A stretch of 64,000 bases of DNA, from positions 124,001 through 188,000 of the forward strand of contig JAANDG010000050.1 of the NCBI GenBank assembly GCA_036852015.1, given 5' to 3'. Made by a program: the position numbers and the translations under genes. The notes under the pieces were generated by a model. That model saw only the letters and a program-made list of their open reading frames with translations, was not told the origin of the DNA and searched no databases. The stretch comes from Pelodera strongyloides (lineage: Eukaryota > Nematoda > Chromadorea > Rhabditida > Rhabditidae). Positions 12,101 to 24,400 of this stretch are shown piece by piece (positions within the stretch are counted from its first letter, which is position 1; every line of letters starts with the position of its first letter).

Positions 12101-14183
12101 CCGCGATGCGTTTCAAAAACCAGCCGGTAGTTCGCTTTAATTGATGGAAACTTCTTAAACTGTTCGCCTTGTAAAGCGAACGTGGAGCTGGTGCAGTTGA
12201 GAGTCGGTGTTTGAAGTTTTATTCAATGTCCAATAGTTCCCTTTTCAGATACTTCTTCCTCACCCCACTTCTAGCGAATTTATCCGTTCCTTCAGATGAC
12301 ACGGATTCGGTTAGTGTGTTTCTGCATATTAAATTGGTTTTTGAGTTTACACTGGAATGTATAAATATACATTACCTTTCCGTACCAATGAGACTCATTG
12401 ATATATTAGCGGCTTTCGGGACCGGGATGCCGGGATCTAAATAGGCAGTTCCCCGCTGCGGTGGGCCTAGGGCGCGTACCGCAAGTAATCTATTGAACAA
12501 TTAGCCACCCCGCCTTGCCAGGTACTATGGAACTTGAAAAAATTAGCATAATATAGCATTGCCAGTACTATGTTATGTATTTAGATTATGGAACGGCGAT
12601 CGGGAAATATTGTCGTTGAAACGAACTTCCGTGTCTACGCCTACACGAGTAGTAGTCTTCAGTTAGCCATTCTGAGCACTTTCACTGAAATGACTTATAG
12701 GTTTGTTCTTTTGTTTCAGTTTCAGTTTTCGTATTATTATTATTTTTCGTATTATCGATTGTATCGTCGGAGAATCAGATAAAAACTTATTGCACTTTGT
12801 ATTTAGAGTATATGAGGAGATGTAATACGTTTGTTAACAGAGGATATTCCAGATTCTACGATATGTCTGTTGGGGTCTTGACGCGTGACGCGGTTCGGAA
12901 GGCGCTAATGGTGGGTTTTACTTACGTTAGATTTAGACGTTTAATGTTTAGTGTACCTATTCGGGTAGTTGTACCCAGCACTAAACTCATAGTAGTAAGG
13001 CTAAGGCAGTAGGTAAGACGATTAGCCGTATGCACGAACAGTGGGACAGGGTGACCACCCGATTGGGAGATTTGTCTCTACGTCTGGCTGCTTCGCGTTA
13101 TCCCTATATCTTTGTCTCACTTCATATTGGGAGTCTGGTGGGAGCGCTCGCCCAGGGTTTGTGCTTAGGGTCACTGAAGCGGCTGAGTGGGAGCTTGGGA
13201 GATGCTAGGTCAGAACACGGATTATGTACACGTACTTGCACCTTTGTTATTCGTATGTGTTTAGGTAGGAATCACTGCCACACAGATCATCACCTTCTTA
13301 CGCGCCAATGCGCATCCGCAGACGATTGCTGTTAGCGGAGCCCTTCATTGTCTCCCGATTACGGTAGCCGATCAGATACGGTAAGTTCGTAATTTCCGGA
13401 GCTATACCGTGGCTCGTTTGTGGTTCGATACGGTATACTGTATGGGACGGGGACGTGTCTAATTGGTTGGTTTCGCGTATGATAATTAGTTTGTTTAGTG
13501 CGTTGACGATTGATTATGCGATTGATGAACGGGGGCGTGGCTAATAGTCTAATTGGTAATTGATGTTTTGTCATATGGAAATTACTCTGATTACGATGTT
13601 ACTTATGCGGTACTTATTATTTCCCTTTAGTTTGTGGGAGGAGGAGCGTCGGCGCCTAATCTTCACCGATGCCACATTGTACACGGGTTTTGAGTCGGAA
13701 AGGGAATTCTCTGGAGTCAAGCACTTTAGTCAAAAGGAAGGAATTTTGTTGTACTCGGATCCGTCACCAAATCAGATGGTGAGTTCTTTTTGTTGATATT
13801 GGTAATCTGGCTTAATGTGGACTGGCAGTGCGCAGTGCAGTGGTTAGCTGCTAGATATCTCGTGCAACGGTCGCGGGTTCGAGTCCCATTCACGCCCTAG
13901 AAAATGTCCTGAATTTGGCAATCAATTTATATATGTAAGTAAAAGAATGGTAACCTAGTGGTTGCCAGTCCTGCGAAGGTTCGGAAGGTTCTATTGACTT
14001 AATATAATGGAATGTCATTTCTTGGTGGGGTAGGGTGCAGTAGGTAGTGGGCGATGGCCTTTGGCCTTTGGTGTCCTATATAATTGTAAATTACCTTTTC
14101 AGTTGCTAATCGTAACGGACGAAGGCCATGACCGTGTTAAGGAATGGTGGAAACAAAATAAACACAATATTAGTCAAGGATAA
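9155..14183 (+). CDS. GTF2H4: TFIIH core subunit 4 (p52/Tfb2-like), copy A, intact
   Basis: The product is the p52 subunit of general transcription/repair factor TFIIH, which anchors and stimulates the XPB helicase in promoter opening and nucleotide excision repair. Exons: 9155-9226, 9502-9614, 9903-10014, 10197-10342, 10494-10567, 10955-11053, 11240-11312, 11599-11736, 11799-11837, 12249-12309, 12585-12700, 12853-12910, 13265-13380, 13631-13778, 14103-14183. They give 481 aa, close to the roughly 460 of animal p52. Diagnostic family matches are the [12 protein letters not shown] segment, the [14 protein letters not shown] segment, [12 protein letters not shown], the [16 protein letters not shown] segment, [17 protein letters not shown] and the C-terminal [15 protein letters not shown]. 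The 39-nt exon 9 keeps phase and recurs in copies B and C. The exon 8 donor is an unusual GTCAGT. The gene follows the first gene on the same strand about 1 kb downstream. Confidence 0.93.
10659..10904 (-). mobile_element. Helitron-like non-autonomous element
   Basis: Read on -, it starts TCTTATTATATAAAAGAGTA and ends with the hairpin-forming GCCTCAGGCGGC followed by GAGCCGACTGG. The flanking bases are A before and T after, with no target duplication. These are the hallmarks of Helitrons (5' TC, 3' hairpin plus CTRR, A^T insertion). It lies in intron 5 of GTF2H4. Relatives are at 22821, 55706, 57303 and 61374. Confidence 0.65.
11543..11554 (+). repeat. G12 homopolymer in GTF2H4 intron 7
   Basis: A run of twelve G residues lies upstream of exon 8. 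The equivalent position in degraded copy C (49004-49059) has 56 G, so this tract has expanded strongly in one copy. Confidence 0.9.
11962..12140. mobile_element. TTAA-flanked MITE, CCGGCCGG family
   Basis: The ends TTAAAGCGAAATACCGGCGG and CCAGCCGGTAGTTCGCTTTAA are inverted to each other and flanked by TTAA. It lies in the GTF2H4 intron between the 39-nt microexon and exon 10. Confidence 0.75.
13821..13899 (+). repeat. tRNA-derived SINE-like unit in GTF2H4 intron 14
   Basis: It has an A-box-like GTGCAGTGGTTAGCTGC and a B-box GGGTTCGAGTCCC, the spacing of a tRNA promoter. No proper anticodon stem forms. The same unit occurs in copy B (32403-32473, -) and copy C (54450-54520), so it was present before the duplications. 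It is best called a tRNA-derived unit rather than a functional tRNA. Confidence 0.55.
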
Positions 14184-14910
14184 TTGGAGTATAGGAGTTC
14201 TGGAGTACTGTAGCTTGAATATCCATAGTTTAGTATTTATTACCTTAGTCCTGGTACGTTTAGACTATCGAAGTATTGAGTTACACATTGCTTTGTCATT
14301 TGGCTCTGCAGTTTGGTTCTAGTGCTCGCATGGTATGATGTTAGCTATACATTTTGACGTAATTGTTGGTTGGACTGTGAAATTTGAAATCCCGGTTCTT
14401 TACTTCTTACAATTAGTCGTTTTGTTTTCTATTATTAGATGTTTGAAGTTTGAAAATTTCGATTACTGCAAGTTATGTAATTAGTATTTGTATTTATTAG
14501 GTAAATAAGCATAGGTTTTTTTTATCATGAATGGGATTGAGCGAACAGATATTGTAGATTGTATTGTACTGTCTAAATCTAAGCATCTAGTAATCCTTCT
14601 AATTCTAGTATAAACGATCGTATTATATAAACATCTAGTAATTCTAGTATTATTATCTCTTGCTTAGCGGTGGATATTATTGTTTTTTTTATATATTTTA
14701 TCACTGTCGTCGGGTTTCTTCTTTTATTCTGTTATTTTCTTTCAAGCAATAAATATGTTTCTTTCTTCACTTTGGTCGGTCTTGGTTGGTGGGTGGTTAA
14801 TTGGTACGTTGCCAGTGACTTAGCCAATCAGCGATGCATGGGCGTTTCATATTCCTACTGTAAGTGTAGGCTCAGCGCAGACCAATTGCAGTAGTTGTAA
14901 ATATTTTCGG
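14184..14910. other. GTF2H4 3' flank shared with copies B and C
   Basis: This A+T-rich downstream sequence is repeated, inverted, at about 31600-32120 and, direct, at about 54780-55560. Shared landmarks are TCTAGTAATTCTAGTATTAT and GATTGAGCGAACAGATATTG. No ORF is supported. It defines the right limit of the duplicated block in copy A. Confidence 0.7.
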
Positions 14911-15239
14911 CCAGCGTCACCGGCCGGGGCATTTTTCCTACTGTAACTGAGCATTCATTAATGGGAAACAATTGGGTGGAAGAAATTATTCTATCAGGAG
15001 AAGTTGCCTCAGGCGGCGTAGCCGTTTGGTAGCATGATTATGAGATCGAGCTGGTAACCGAAGTCGACTGCCTCTGTTTAGATTTCCCGCGGGCAAAGTG
15101 GGACTGTTATCGTATTTTTTCTGTTACCGCGACACATTTTTCACATTCAATGAAAGGTTTCCATCGAGTGAGCCGAAGGATTGTTTGGGGCTCTAGTTCG
15201 CTCCGTTCTAGCCAAGTAGTGGGCTCCTGATATATAAGC

Positions 15240-16150
15240 CATATTTATGTTATATTAATGATTGACCAACTCTGGGCCAACCTTCCAAGTTTTTTATCTG
15301 TGCAACCAGTCGTGCGCGGGAGAATTCATGATCTTCCTTACAGGAGAACACACTACACACAATGTCCTCTTCCCACAAACTAAAACGAAGTAATAAGTAC
15401 CGCATAATTAACGCATTAAACAGGGTAATTATCATACGACAAAACACCAATTACCAATTAGACTATTAGCCACGCCCAGGTTCCAGACAATACACCGTAT
15501 CAATCGCATAATCAATAATCAACGCACTCACTAAGTACCTTTACCTTGATTACCTTGACGACTCGTACTTCAGCGTCAAGGTCGATTTGACAGTTGCGAG
15601 TCCCATGTTGCATTCCATTGTGCACAATTCCTGGCGAGGCTTTGCCGGGGGATATACGGGTTACCGATCTTCTGACCACACCGGAATCGAATTGAATCAG
15701 CCCATCGAGGAGGTCTTGAATCAGCAATCAGCCCAATTGAATCAGCATAGGAGGTCTTCCTCGGGGGCGTTTGTAATTGTACGGCCTCCTTTCGGTTTTG
15801 AACAGGTTTGCCTTCAGTTTGACGGCCCGGGATGCTCGGAGCACAGGTTCGAGGCGATGATAAGCAGCCCATCCGGAACGCTGACGATGCAGGATTTCCG
15901 GAGCAAGCTCTTTCTGCATATTGATTTCCCGTCCAAGGTAGACGGAGGAATCGGTTTCCGGACTATTAGCCACGCCCCCGTTCCAGACAATACACCGTAT
16001 CAATCGCATGATCAATAATCAACGCACTCACTAAACAGAGTAATTATCATAGGACACACGCCCCCATTCCATACACTAGACTAGGTCGCATCGTATCACC
16101 AACGAGCTACTGTACAACTCCGGAATTTATACAATGCCATTACACGCACT
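15240..16150 (-). pseudogene. Inverted scrap of GTF2H4 intron 13/exon 14
   Basis: Read on -, 15960-16150 and 15360-15470 resemble GTF2H4 intron 13, including GGGGGCGTGGCTAATAGTC-like sequence. About 15361-15386 gives the first exon 14 codons (FSLWEE). After that the sequence departs from exon 14 and shares motifs with 58930-59000 instead. The block is split by an RTE fragment. It cannot encode p52. Confidence 0.6.
15535..15960 (-). mobile_element. 5'-truncated, internally deleted RTE fragment
   Basis: It matches the 3' part of the full RTE at 49708-52880. The 3' tail ends in ATTACCTTG-type repeats (read on +), and peptide stretches such as YNYKRPRGRPP and YLGREINMQKELAPEIL are recognisable on -. 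A segment between the two is missing, as is everything 5' of it. A near-identical 74-bp direct repeat (15461-15534 and 15961-16034) flanks it, which looks like an unusually long target duplication. Confidence 0.75.
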
Positions 16151-16228
16151 GTCTTACGGTAGGTGAACGCACACAGTTTCTTTTTATCACCTACCTTTTT
16201 ATGGTGTCAATTAGAAAAGTGGGAGATA

Positions 16229-16231
16229 AGC

Positions 16232-16262
<31 letters not shown>

Positions 16263-16291
16263 CAGAGAGACAGAGAGAGAAAGAGAGAGAC

Positions 16292-16360
<69 letters not shown>

Positions 16361-16368
16361 AAGAGAGA
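16229..16368. repeat. (GA)n microsatellite
   Basis: A long GA tract with interspersed CAGA and AAAG interruptions. The Arg/Glu and Ser/Leu ORFs crossing it are repeat artefacts. A C18 run at about 16488-16505 follows. Confidence 0.95.
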
Positions 16369-16509
16369 GCTACCACGCGAAAAGACAACAAATTAACCGA
16401 ACTGAAAAACTCACAGCACATCCACGCATACTGCGACATTCTTATTGCGGGGACACTAGCTAGTGAGATAGCAGCACCCAGCACGCCCCCCCCCCCCCCC
16501 CCCCACAGC

Positions 16510-17380
16510 CCATCTTTTCAAAAAGATGAACCAGGTGTTCGTTTTTTTCTCTTACAATTAGTTGACGCATCAATTGTCTGTGCAAGAAGCTCAACTTATT
16601 ATTAGCGTATGCTTTCAATAATACCTACTGACCAATGCATTACACAGGTCACAAAAACATTGTAATGATGAATTGAGTCTAACTGAAGTTTACAGTTTAG
16701 TAGCTAGTAGTCTAAATTAAGAAGAAACGCGGTTCCTTCGCGCGGTGTTATATAATTACTCTTATTCAAACCTTATTCAAACAGCTCACACACACTCTCA
16801 TGCAAGGGAACAGATGAGCTTACCGGAGGTATTTTGCGAGGGTCTCCTGGCCATCTGCCTAACATCATCGACGACCAATATTCATATATGATCTTACTAT
16901 TTTCAGACTATCGGGTTCTTGTTTTACACATTACATATACGTATATAATATAATTTTTCGCATTTTCGCATTAGCTAGCCTCCTACTTGACAGTCGGACG
17001 TGTGTGCATCACATAAAATGATTGTCCATAGAACTTCACTTATGATTGAGAGTAACCCTCGCCTATTCCTGTAAACATAATGTTTTTATTTGATGCTTTT
17101 ATTTTGATCAGATTTACATTTTCACGTTTCATAGTTATTCATTGTGGTATTGCCTCGACAAAACTTGTGCGACATTTTATGTTCGTAATAAATGTTATGT
17201 TATGTTATGATGAGAAGGTTGGCAAATTAAGCCAGATGTAACGATTACGCTTCCGCTTATACGCTTATGCTATCATTCTTCATATTATTTTTGACTTGCT
17301 ACATCGAATTTTAACTCCATTCAGTTGTTTCATCGTTTCTTATCCTCATGGAGTGGTTCTAAGAGTCTACTAAACATTGA
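16510..17380. other. No recognisable feature
   Basis: A+T-rich sequence between the GA/C tracts and the MITE region. I see no gene, splice-bounded ORF, tRNA-like box or paired termini here. Confidence 0.5.
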
Positions 17381-17546
17381 AACATTTAAAATGGTATAAC
17401 AACCGGTTTTTGAAAACATGTGGACGACATCAGTTCTGCTAATGATCTCGATGTTTTTAATTTACTCATGTTCCTTTGTACAGTATGTCAGTGCAGTTTC
17501 TTTAAAACAACGCAGCCACGATATTTTGGTAATTTTTTTTGGGAAG

Positions 17547-17952
17547 TTAAAGGGTCAGGCCCATTTCAAATTACCCCTACTTCTGATGACTCCATCGGAT
17601 TCTCCGTTTCAAATATAGCAGGCTGAATTTTTTTCCAATTTTCAGTCGCAATATTCACGCAGATTTCATGGCCAGTCATACACAACAATCAATCGTAGTT
17701 GTCACGCCCATTCGCGCTGATTGGCCAATATCGCAATAGCCACGCCCAATAGAGCATATTGCCCAATTAGCGCGGAGGGGCGTGACAACTGCGGTAAATA
17801 GTTGGGTATGACTGGCCATGGTAAATTATTGAATACTGCGTGAATTTTGCGACTGAAAATTGGAAAAAAAATTCAGCCTACTATATTTGAAACGGAGAAT
17901 CCGATGGAGTCATCAAAAATAGAGGTAATTTGAAATGAGCCTGACCCTTTAA
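17547..17952. mobile_element. TTAA-flanked foldback MITE, GGGTCAGGCCC family
   Basis: Long inverted arms begin TTAAAGGGTCAGGCCCATTT and end with its reverse complement, both bounded by TTAA. Nearly the whole element pairs with itself. Copies are at 29520-29842 (left-truncated), 59075-59490 (complete), 63203-63331 and 63523-63718 (left arms). It lies within a more degraded TTAA-type element at about 17388-18348. Confidence 0.8.
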
Positions 17953-18441
17953 GTAGAAAAATTGGGCACCAATTCGAAGTAGAAAAACAAACTCGGGGAG
18001 AGATATCACTAAGAATGAGAGATACTGGACTACAGTAGATATGCAATTGCCCGGGCAGAGGCTCATTATAATATTATAAATACCTTGCAGTGTTAGACAA
18101 TTGTGTTATGCTGTCACTGCAGGGTATTCAATCTCGGCTGCAAACCGGGCAATTGCTTTCCTGCACATCTATTGTTATCCAGTCACTCCCATTCTCAGTG
18201 AATTATCTCCCTGAGTTAGTTTCTCTTTAACTTCATATTGATAAAATATTTACCTTCACACCTTCCTATATGTAATGAAAATCAAATAAAAATGACGAAT
18301 TTAGTGACTGCGTTACTGACTAAGCGGATATTATATCACTTTAAGATTGCCCCGCTTCATGGTTCTTTCTGGGCGCGATAATTGTGAAATCATTTTTCGT
18401 TGGGAGACTTTTATAAAATACCTTTTCAGGGTCTATATCTG

Positions 18442-21400
18442 ATGGAGTCCTTTACAAATTCCACGACTGTTGTAGTGGCAATTGAACAAGAAAGCGTTAA
18501 TCCTTTTAATATTCTGCCAAACGAAATTATTGAACTGATCTTCTCGCACATACGCCCAAAAATCCTTATGGATAATGTACTGACAGTCTGTCGAAGATTC
18601 TATGAGTAAGGTTCTTTAATGCCGAATCAATTGTTTATTAAATAAATTAAGAAATGAATAAATAAAACATTAATAATCTGAATTGGTGAGCCAGCGCCTG
18701 GAGTGTTCACAAGGTAGTGGAATGTGCCCGATTACTGGATTACTTAAAAAAAAGCTGGTGCTAGCACCGTTCGGGGGGGGGGGGGCATTATCGTAGGCTC
18801 TAGATGGATATTTATATCATCATATCATAGCAAATTCTCCCTAAATGTGCCCGATATTGATATTTATCCCTAAAAATACCCGATTTATACACGACCCGAT
18901 TTATACCCGAATACCCGATTTATATTTATACACGATTCGTGACGATTACACAGGAAAGTGGAAACCCCGATTTCGCCCCGATCATTTGTCAGAAAACCCC
19001 GATTTCGCCCCGATCCTGTCAAAAAAACCCCACAAAAAGCCCGATCACGTCCCGATTTCGCCCCGATCACAAATAATCGGGGCATAATTGGGAACAGGGC
19101 CGGATTTCGCCCCGATTCTTTCAAAAAACCCCGATTTCGCCCCGATCATTTGTCGAAAAACCAAAAACCCCGATTTCGCCCCGATCACGGCCCGATTTTT
19201 TGAGGGACTTGATCGGGGCGAAATCGGGGTTTTTAGTTTCCCATGTATTCAAAGGGAATATTAGGCACTCAAAATGCGCAAAACAACTGCGAAACTAGAG
19301 TTTCCACACCAGTCATGAATTTAAGTAGGCGACTGAATATGTAAATTCGAATGTTCTGATTTGCATGCAAATATGTCGCTGTTCCATGCTGCATGCCGAT
19401 GTATGCAGTATGCACACATATGCTAAAATTTGCTCCACCGGAACTGGCGGGTAAGCCAGGGTTTCAGTAAACGCGTTTACTATGGAAAAGGTGAACTTTG
19501 AAAATCATTTTCTTTCAAATGGGAAACTTTACCAATTTTTGTTGTTGTTTCCTTAAAGGAAGGCAGTCACGATAAATTTGTCATTTTTATTTGGTTGAAA
19601 ATTGCTATTGGTATCGAATGTTTTCCCATATCCATATCTTCCTATATTTAATGAAAATTAAAAAAAAATTGCGAAAATATCGTGACTGCCTTCTTTTAAT
19701 GGGGAACACACATTCTATTAATACAACTTAACTTCAAAAAGGGCATACAACATAATAATAATAATAATAATAACGGTTTATTGGTTAACAATCAATACAA
19801 AAAAGAACGTCAACCAAAGGGAACCCTAAGACCACGCGCTTCACAACGCGAAAGTACTTACTAGGGACCAAACATATAGCAGTATGTGGAACTGGGGTGA
19901 AAAACAAACATGCACATAAAATTACAAACAAATTACACACGAAAAAAAAACATAAACTTAAGACAAAACACATATATAGACAAACTACAGACATGATAAA
20001 ACTAAGGCGCGAAAACATAAGAACAACATAAAAGTACAAACCTATATAACAGACTAACACAAGATGGTAACACAACGAGACACATAACATAAAAACATAC
20101 AACTCTCGATTGAAAACTCTAATTAAAGAATGTTGGTTGTGGGTTTACGTACAATTCCTTAGAATCTTCTATTACTTGTATTATTTGCGCTAAGTTTTGA
20201 CATGAATTCATTTTTGGGGGGAGCTTATTGACATAATCGAATATTCTAGCAAAGAACCAGTGCTTGTCACGAAATTTCATTCGCGTTTTACGAATGACAA
20301 ATCTGTGCGGTCTACAAGGCATACGGGAGACTTGCGACTTCAATGTTAAAAATTTCGAGTAATTGAAGGCGAACTGATGCGTTACAATTTTAAAGAATGT
20401 AATGAGGTCAGTGCGCCTCCTTCTAACAAAAAGAGGGTCCAATTTCATAACTGAAAGCCTGCAACGATACGAACCACCGAGGTTATTACGAGAGCATATA
20501 ATTTTGGAAAATAGTCGTTGCGGTCTCTCTAATTGTTTGCATAGTTGAGAGGAGTAGTTGGGCGAGATTATTTCTGACCCATATTCAAGAATAGGGCGAA
20601 TGTATGTAGTGAAGAGTCTTGAATACGTATCAATGGTAGCATGCGGAAAAACTGACAATAACTGTTTACATCTTCTAATGGCTAATGCTGATTTAACATT
20701 GATATGAGTATCGAAAACTAGATTTTTGTCGACAATAATACCTAGGTCTCTGATAGAGTCAGGTCTCTGATAGAGTCAGGTCTCTGATAGAGTACATATT
20801 CCCTTTAAAGGGACGGGCCCATCAAAATAAACCTATATTTTGCATGTTTTTATAATTTGTGTAAAGGGGGTTTATTATAATATATGTACATTAAATTACG
20901 GCTAGACTTTATCCCGCTGAAAATTTTCGGTGTCGATAAACGCATAAGTATACCATAGACGAGCAACAATTGCACCCTTATTTCCTTACCGTGTCTTCCG
21001 AGGATACCTCGCTCTGATTGGGACCCGGGAGACTATCTGTCTATATAGCCATATTCCCCCGAAATATGGGTGCAATTGTGTGTCTTCTACGGTATACTTA
21101 TGCGTTTATCGACACCGAAAAATTTCAGCGGGATAAAGTCTAGCCGAAATTTAGTGTACATATATTATAATAAACCCCCTTCATACAAATTATAAAAACA
21201 TGCAAAATATGGGTTTATTTTGATGGGCCCGTCCCTTTAAAGGGATAGGTTCTTCTCAAATCACCCCTCTTTTTATTGTTTTTATTAATAATAACACAAG
21301 TGTCATTCACAATGAAAAGTAAATCAATCACAGAACAATAGGCCTCGCAGAAGAAGCTTCCTTTATTGAAATCTGGGTGATCGGATGCTAAAATCTAAGC

Positions 21401-24400
21401 GCAAAAACTTATACCGTACAGAGATCGCGCGGGCTAATGGAAATTAGCCAAGGTACAAACTACACTCGGCAGGACATTTTCGCACGGTGAATTATCATTT
21501 AATGGCTTGGCCGAGTGTAGTTTGTAACTTGGATAATTGCCATTAGCCCGCGCGGTATTAGTTTTTGCCTTTAGATTTTGGCTTCCGATCACCTAAGCTT
21601 CCAATAAAGGAAGCTTCTTCCGCGAGGCGTATGGTTCTGTGATTTATTTAATTTTCATTGTGAATGATATTTGTGCTATTATTAACAAAACCAATAAAAA
21701 GAGGGGTGATTTGAGATGAAGATATTAGGTGATAAAGTGGTGGATCGATCGGCCCGAAATGAAAAAGTGTAATTGTCCTGCCTTGTTTGTATGGGACAAC
21801 ACTTTTTCATTTCGGGCCGATCGATCCACCACTTTATCACCTAATATCTTCGTGAGTATTGAAATAGAACACTACTTTTTGTATTCCAAATTTTTATTAT
21901 CCCTTATAGACAATAAAGAAACAGAAAAAACAGACACGATTTGAGGTGAGCCGATCCCTAGGTTCTCGTGCAGAAAGTTTTCCTCCAACTCACTGGGCTA
22001 AATCTCACATAATGCGAAACCCGCTTTGCATAATAGGCAAATTTGGATATGTCAGAAAAGAGGTTGCTCAGAAGTGAACAGTAGTTTGAGATTGAAGAAG
22101 CTTTTCTAGGCATTAGTAGCCACACTTCTGTAGTGTTTTGTATGTGAAAATTATTTTTGATATTGGTTTCATCAATGTTGGCATATCCTATTGGGCTTTC
22201 GACCACGTCCAGAAATAAGGATTTTTGCGCACTGCTGACGTAGAGTGTTCTTCAGTCTTCTTTTGCTAGTAAAACTGTAAAACACCATAACATATTATGC
22301 AAAACGGTTTTTACAGCCACGTTTTTTGTAAGCCGGGGGTTTTATCAAGAACAACCGTGGAAAAAAACTTTTCAGATGCACAATAGAGGTTTTACAGTTT
22401 CCCATGAAGCCAAGTGCTCACTCCTTTCGATTCAAAAATGGGAAACCTGCTGGCTTGCACCCAAATCTTCTTAACTGAATTGAGATTTTGCTTGTACGAT
22501 TTAATGCAGACGACAGCCCAGCTACAGAAGACTACATTTTCGTTCAGTAAAGTGGCCGTGCCATATTGTATCTATTTTCACTAAAACTTTTTTCAGCATT
22601 CTCAGCAGCGAGAAATTATGGGACCGGAGACTAAAGGTACAATTGTTTGTTGTAACTTTATTCTTCCATAATATTATAATGTGACTATCGAGGAATTTGC
22701 AAAGCATCTAAGATTTTCTAACGTCATTTTCACAGTTTACATGCGTTGAACGCGTATTTTGCAGAATAATTTTCAGAGCAAACCAATTATTCACTTCTAT
22801 TTGACACAGAAACAATCTTATCTTATTATATAAAAGAGTAACTGTAGTGTGCGCTAGCACCCTGTGCGGAATTTCAATTTGAATAAAATGTTCCGCAGTA
22901 TAAAAGGGGGCGGAGAGGCAATCGAAGCTCATTATGCAAAAGAACAACTTTGTGGTTGACTGTTTTCACAAGAGTTTCATCTACGTTTCAGACGTTTCCT
23001 AAGTATGGAAAGACGCCTTCAGTCGGCGTAGCCGTCTGGTGTAGACATAATAGCGAAATGAGAGTCGGTTTTTGAAACGCATCGTTCACTACTGCATTCG
23101 TATGCTTTTATGCTAATTGGGTCGAACTGAGGCCGATTTTCACATTCTAAATTATGTATGCTTTATATGTCGTAATGCAGGTATCTTAAAAACAGCGTGT
23201 TGTTTAGCTTTAATAAAACAATAAATATATGGACTTGCAGTCACATCCCCTCAACATTCGACTGTGCGAAGAAGAAATTAACTTGGACGGTTTCTCTCCC
23301 GCGAGGTATGTGGAATATATATACTGATAAATAAGTTTGTCTTCTTACGAAACGGTGTTACAGCCTTTTGTATGATAGAAAAAATTGTATGATAGACCTC
23401 GCATTCCAATGTAGTAGTGTGTGCAATACTGCGCGATACTATATAATTTCATTTCGGCGCACGATTTGCCGAATTTATCATTGTATGTCTATTGCATTCT
23501 TTTGCGTGCAAAATGGAAATGCAAGTGTCCAAAGCGCGTTTCGAAAAACACGCATTAGTTATTTTAAAGAATAAGGTCACTAATAGAAAATGCACGAAGC
23601 TTTTAACTTTAAAGGAGGAGGCTCACGAGAATGAAGTGCTGAAATAGTTTCCTTTTATCGAAAGACGATGGTATTCAATTTCGAAAGACGTGCTTTACAA
23701 AGCAAAAGCTTTTGATTGCAAGGAGTAAATCAATATAAACCCATGAGATCAAAATTTTGAATCGTAGTAAACAGTTGATTTCCATTGGGCATAAATAAAA
23801 TGAAAATTTGATGTTTAACTTGGAAATCGATTTTATTTTATTTGACTTCGAGCAGATTAACCTCCAAACTTGAACATAATGCTTGTTTTTTGGAAGATGA
23901 TAAAAGGAAACTATTTGAAATTCTAGATTTGTGAAATTTTCTTAATCACTAGTCTGTGAAAATGAAAACATGCGAAAAACACGGACATACGAATTTTAAA
24001 ATTTTACTGTCTACATATTTTGTATTCGGGGCTTCAATAGTGATGGACTTTCTCGACTATTTTTCACACGATTTTCTGTATTTAGGTTCCTGGACGCAAT
24101 AATAGTAGAGGAAAAGCGTCGTGAAAATTGGAATCAAAAACCAAGGTAGCAAAAATTAAACTTCCCTTCGATTACGGTAGTTTCTAGAATTAATCACGCC
24201 TGATAGCACTATGAACGGCAGGTAACTAAGCCAGCTAGCATGTACAGAAAGGAGCCTAACAATAAGGCTCAGAACGTGGCGTGCCAAATCAAAAATTTTA
24301 GGTCATTTTGAAATTACCCATTTACCCTCTCCCTCTGCTCTAATTAAAAGTTACGATTCTCCACAACGAAAGTTGCAATAGTCTTTGAATGTGTTTCCAA

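Noticed and set aside
13821..13899. Functional tRNA gene
   Set aside because: A and B boxes are present but no acceptable anticodon stem forms, and the unit is copied together with p52 introns.
16163..16605. Arg/Glu-rich 77- and 134-codon ORFs and a Ser/Leu-rich 97-codon ORF
   Set aside because: They are produced by the (GA)n tract and the adjacent C-run; there is no splice context or family resemblance.
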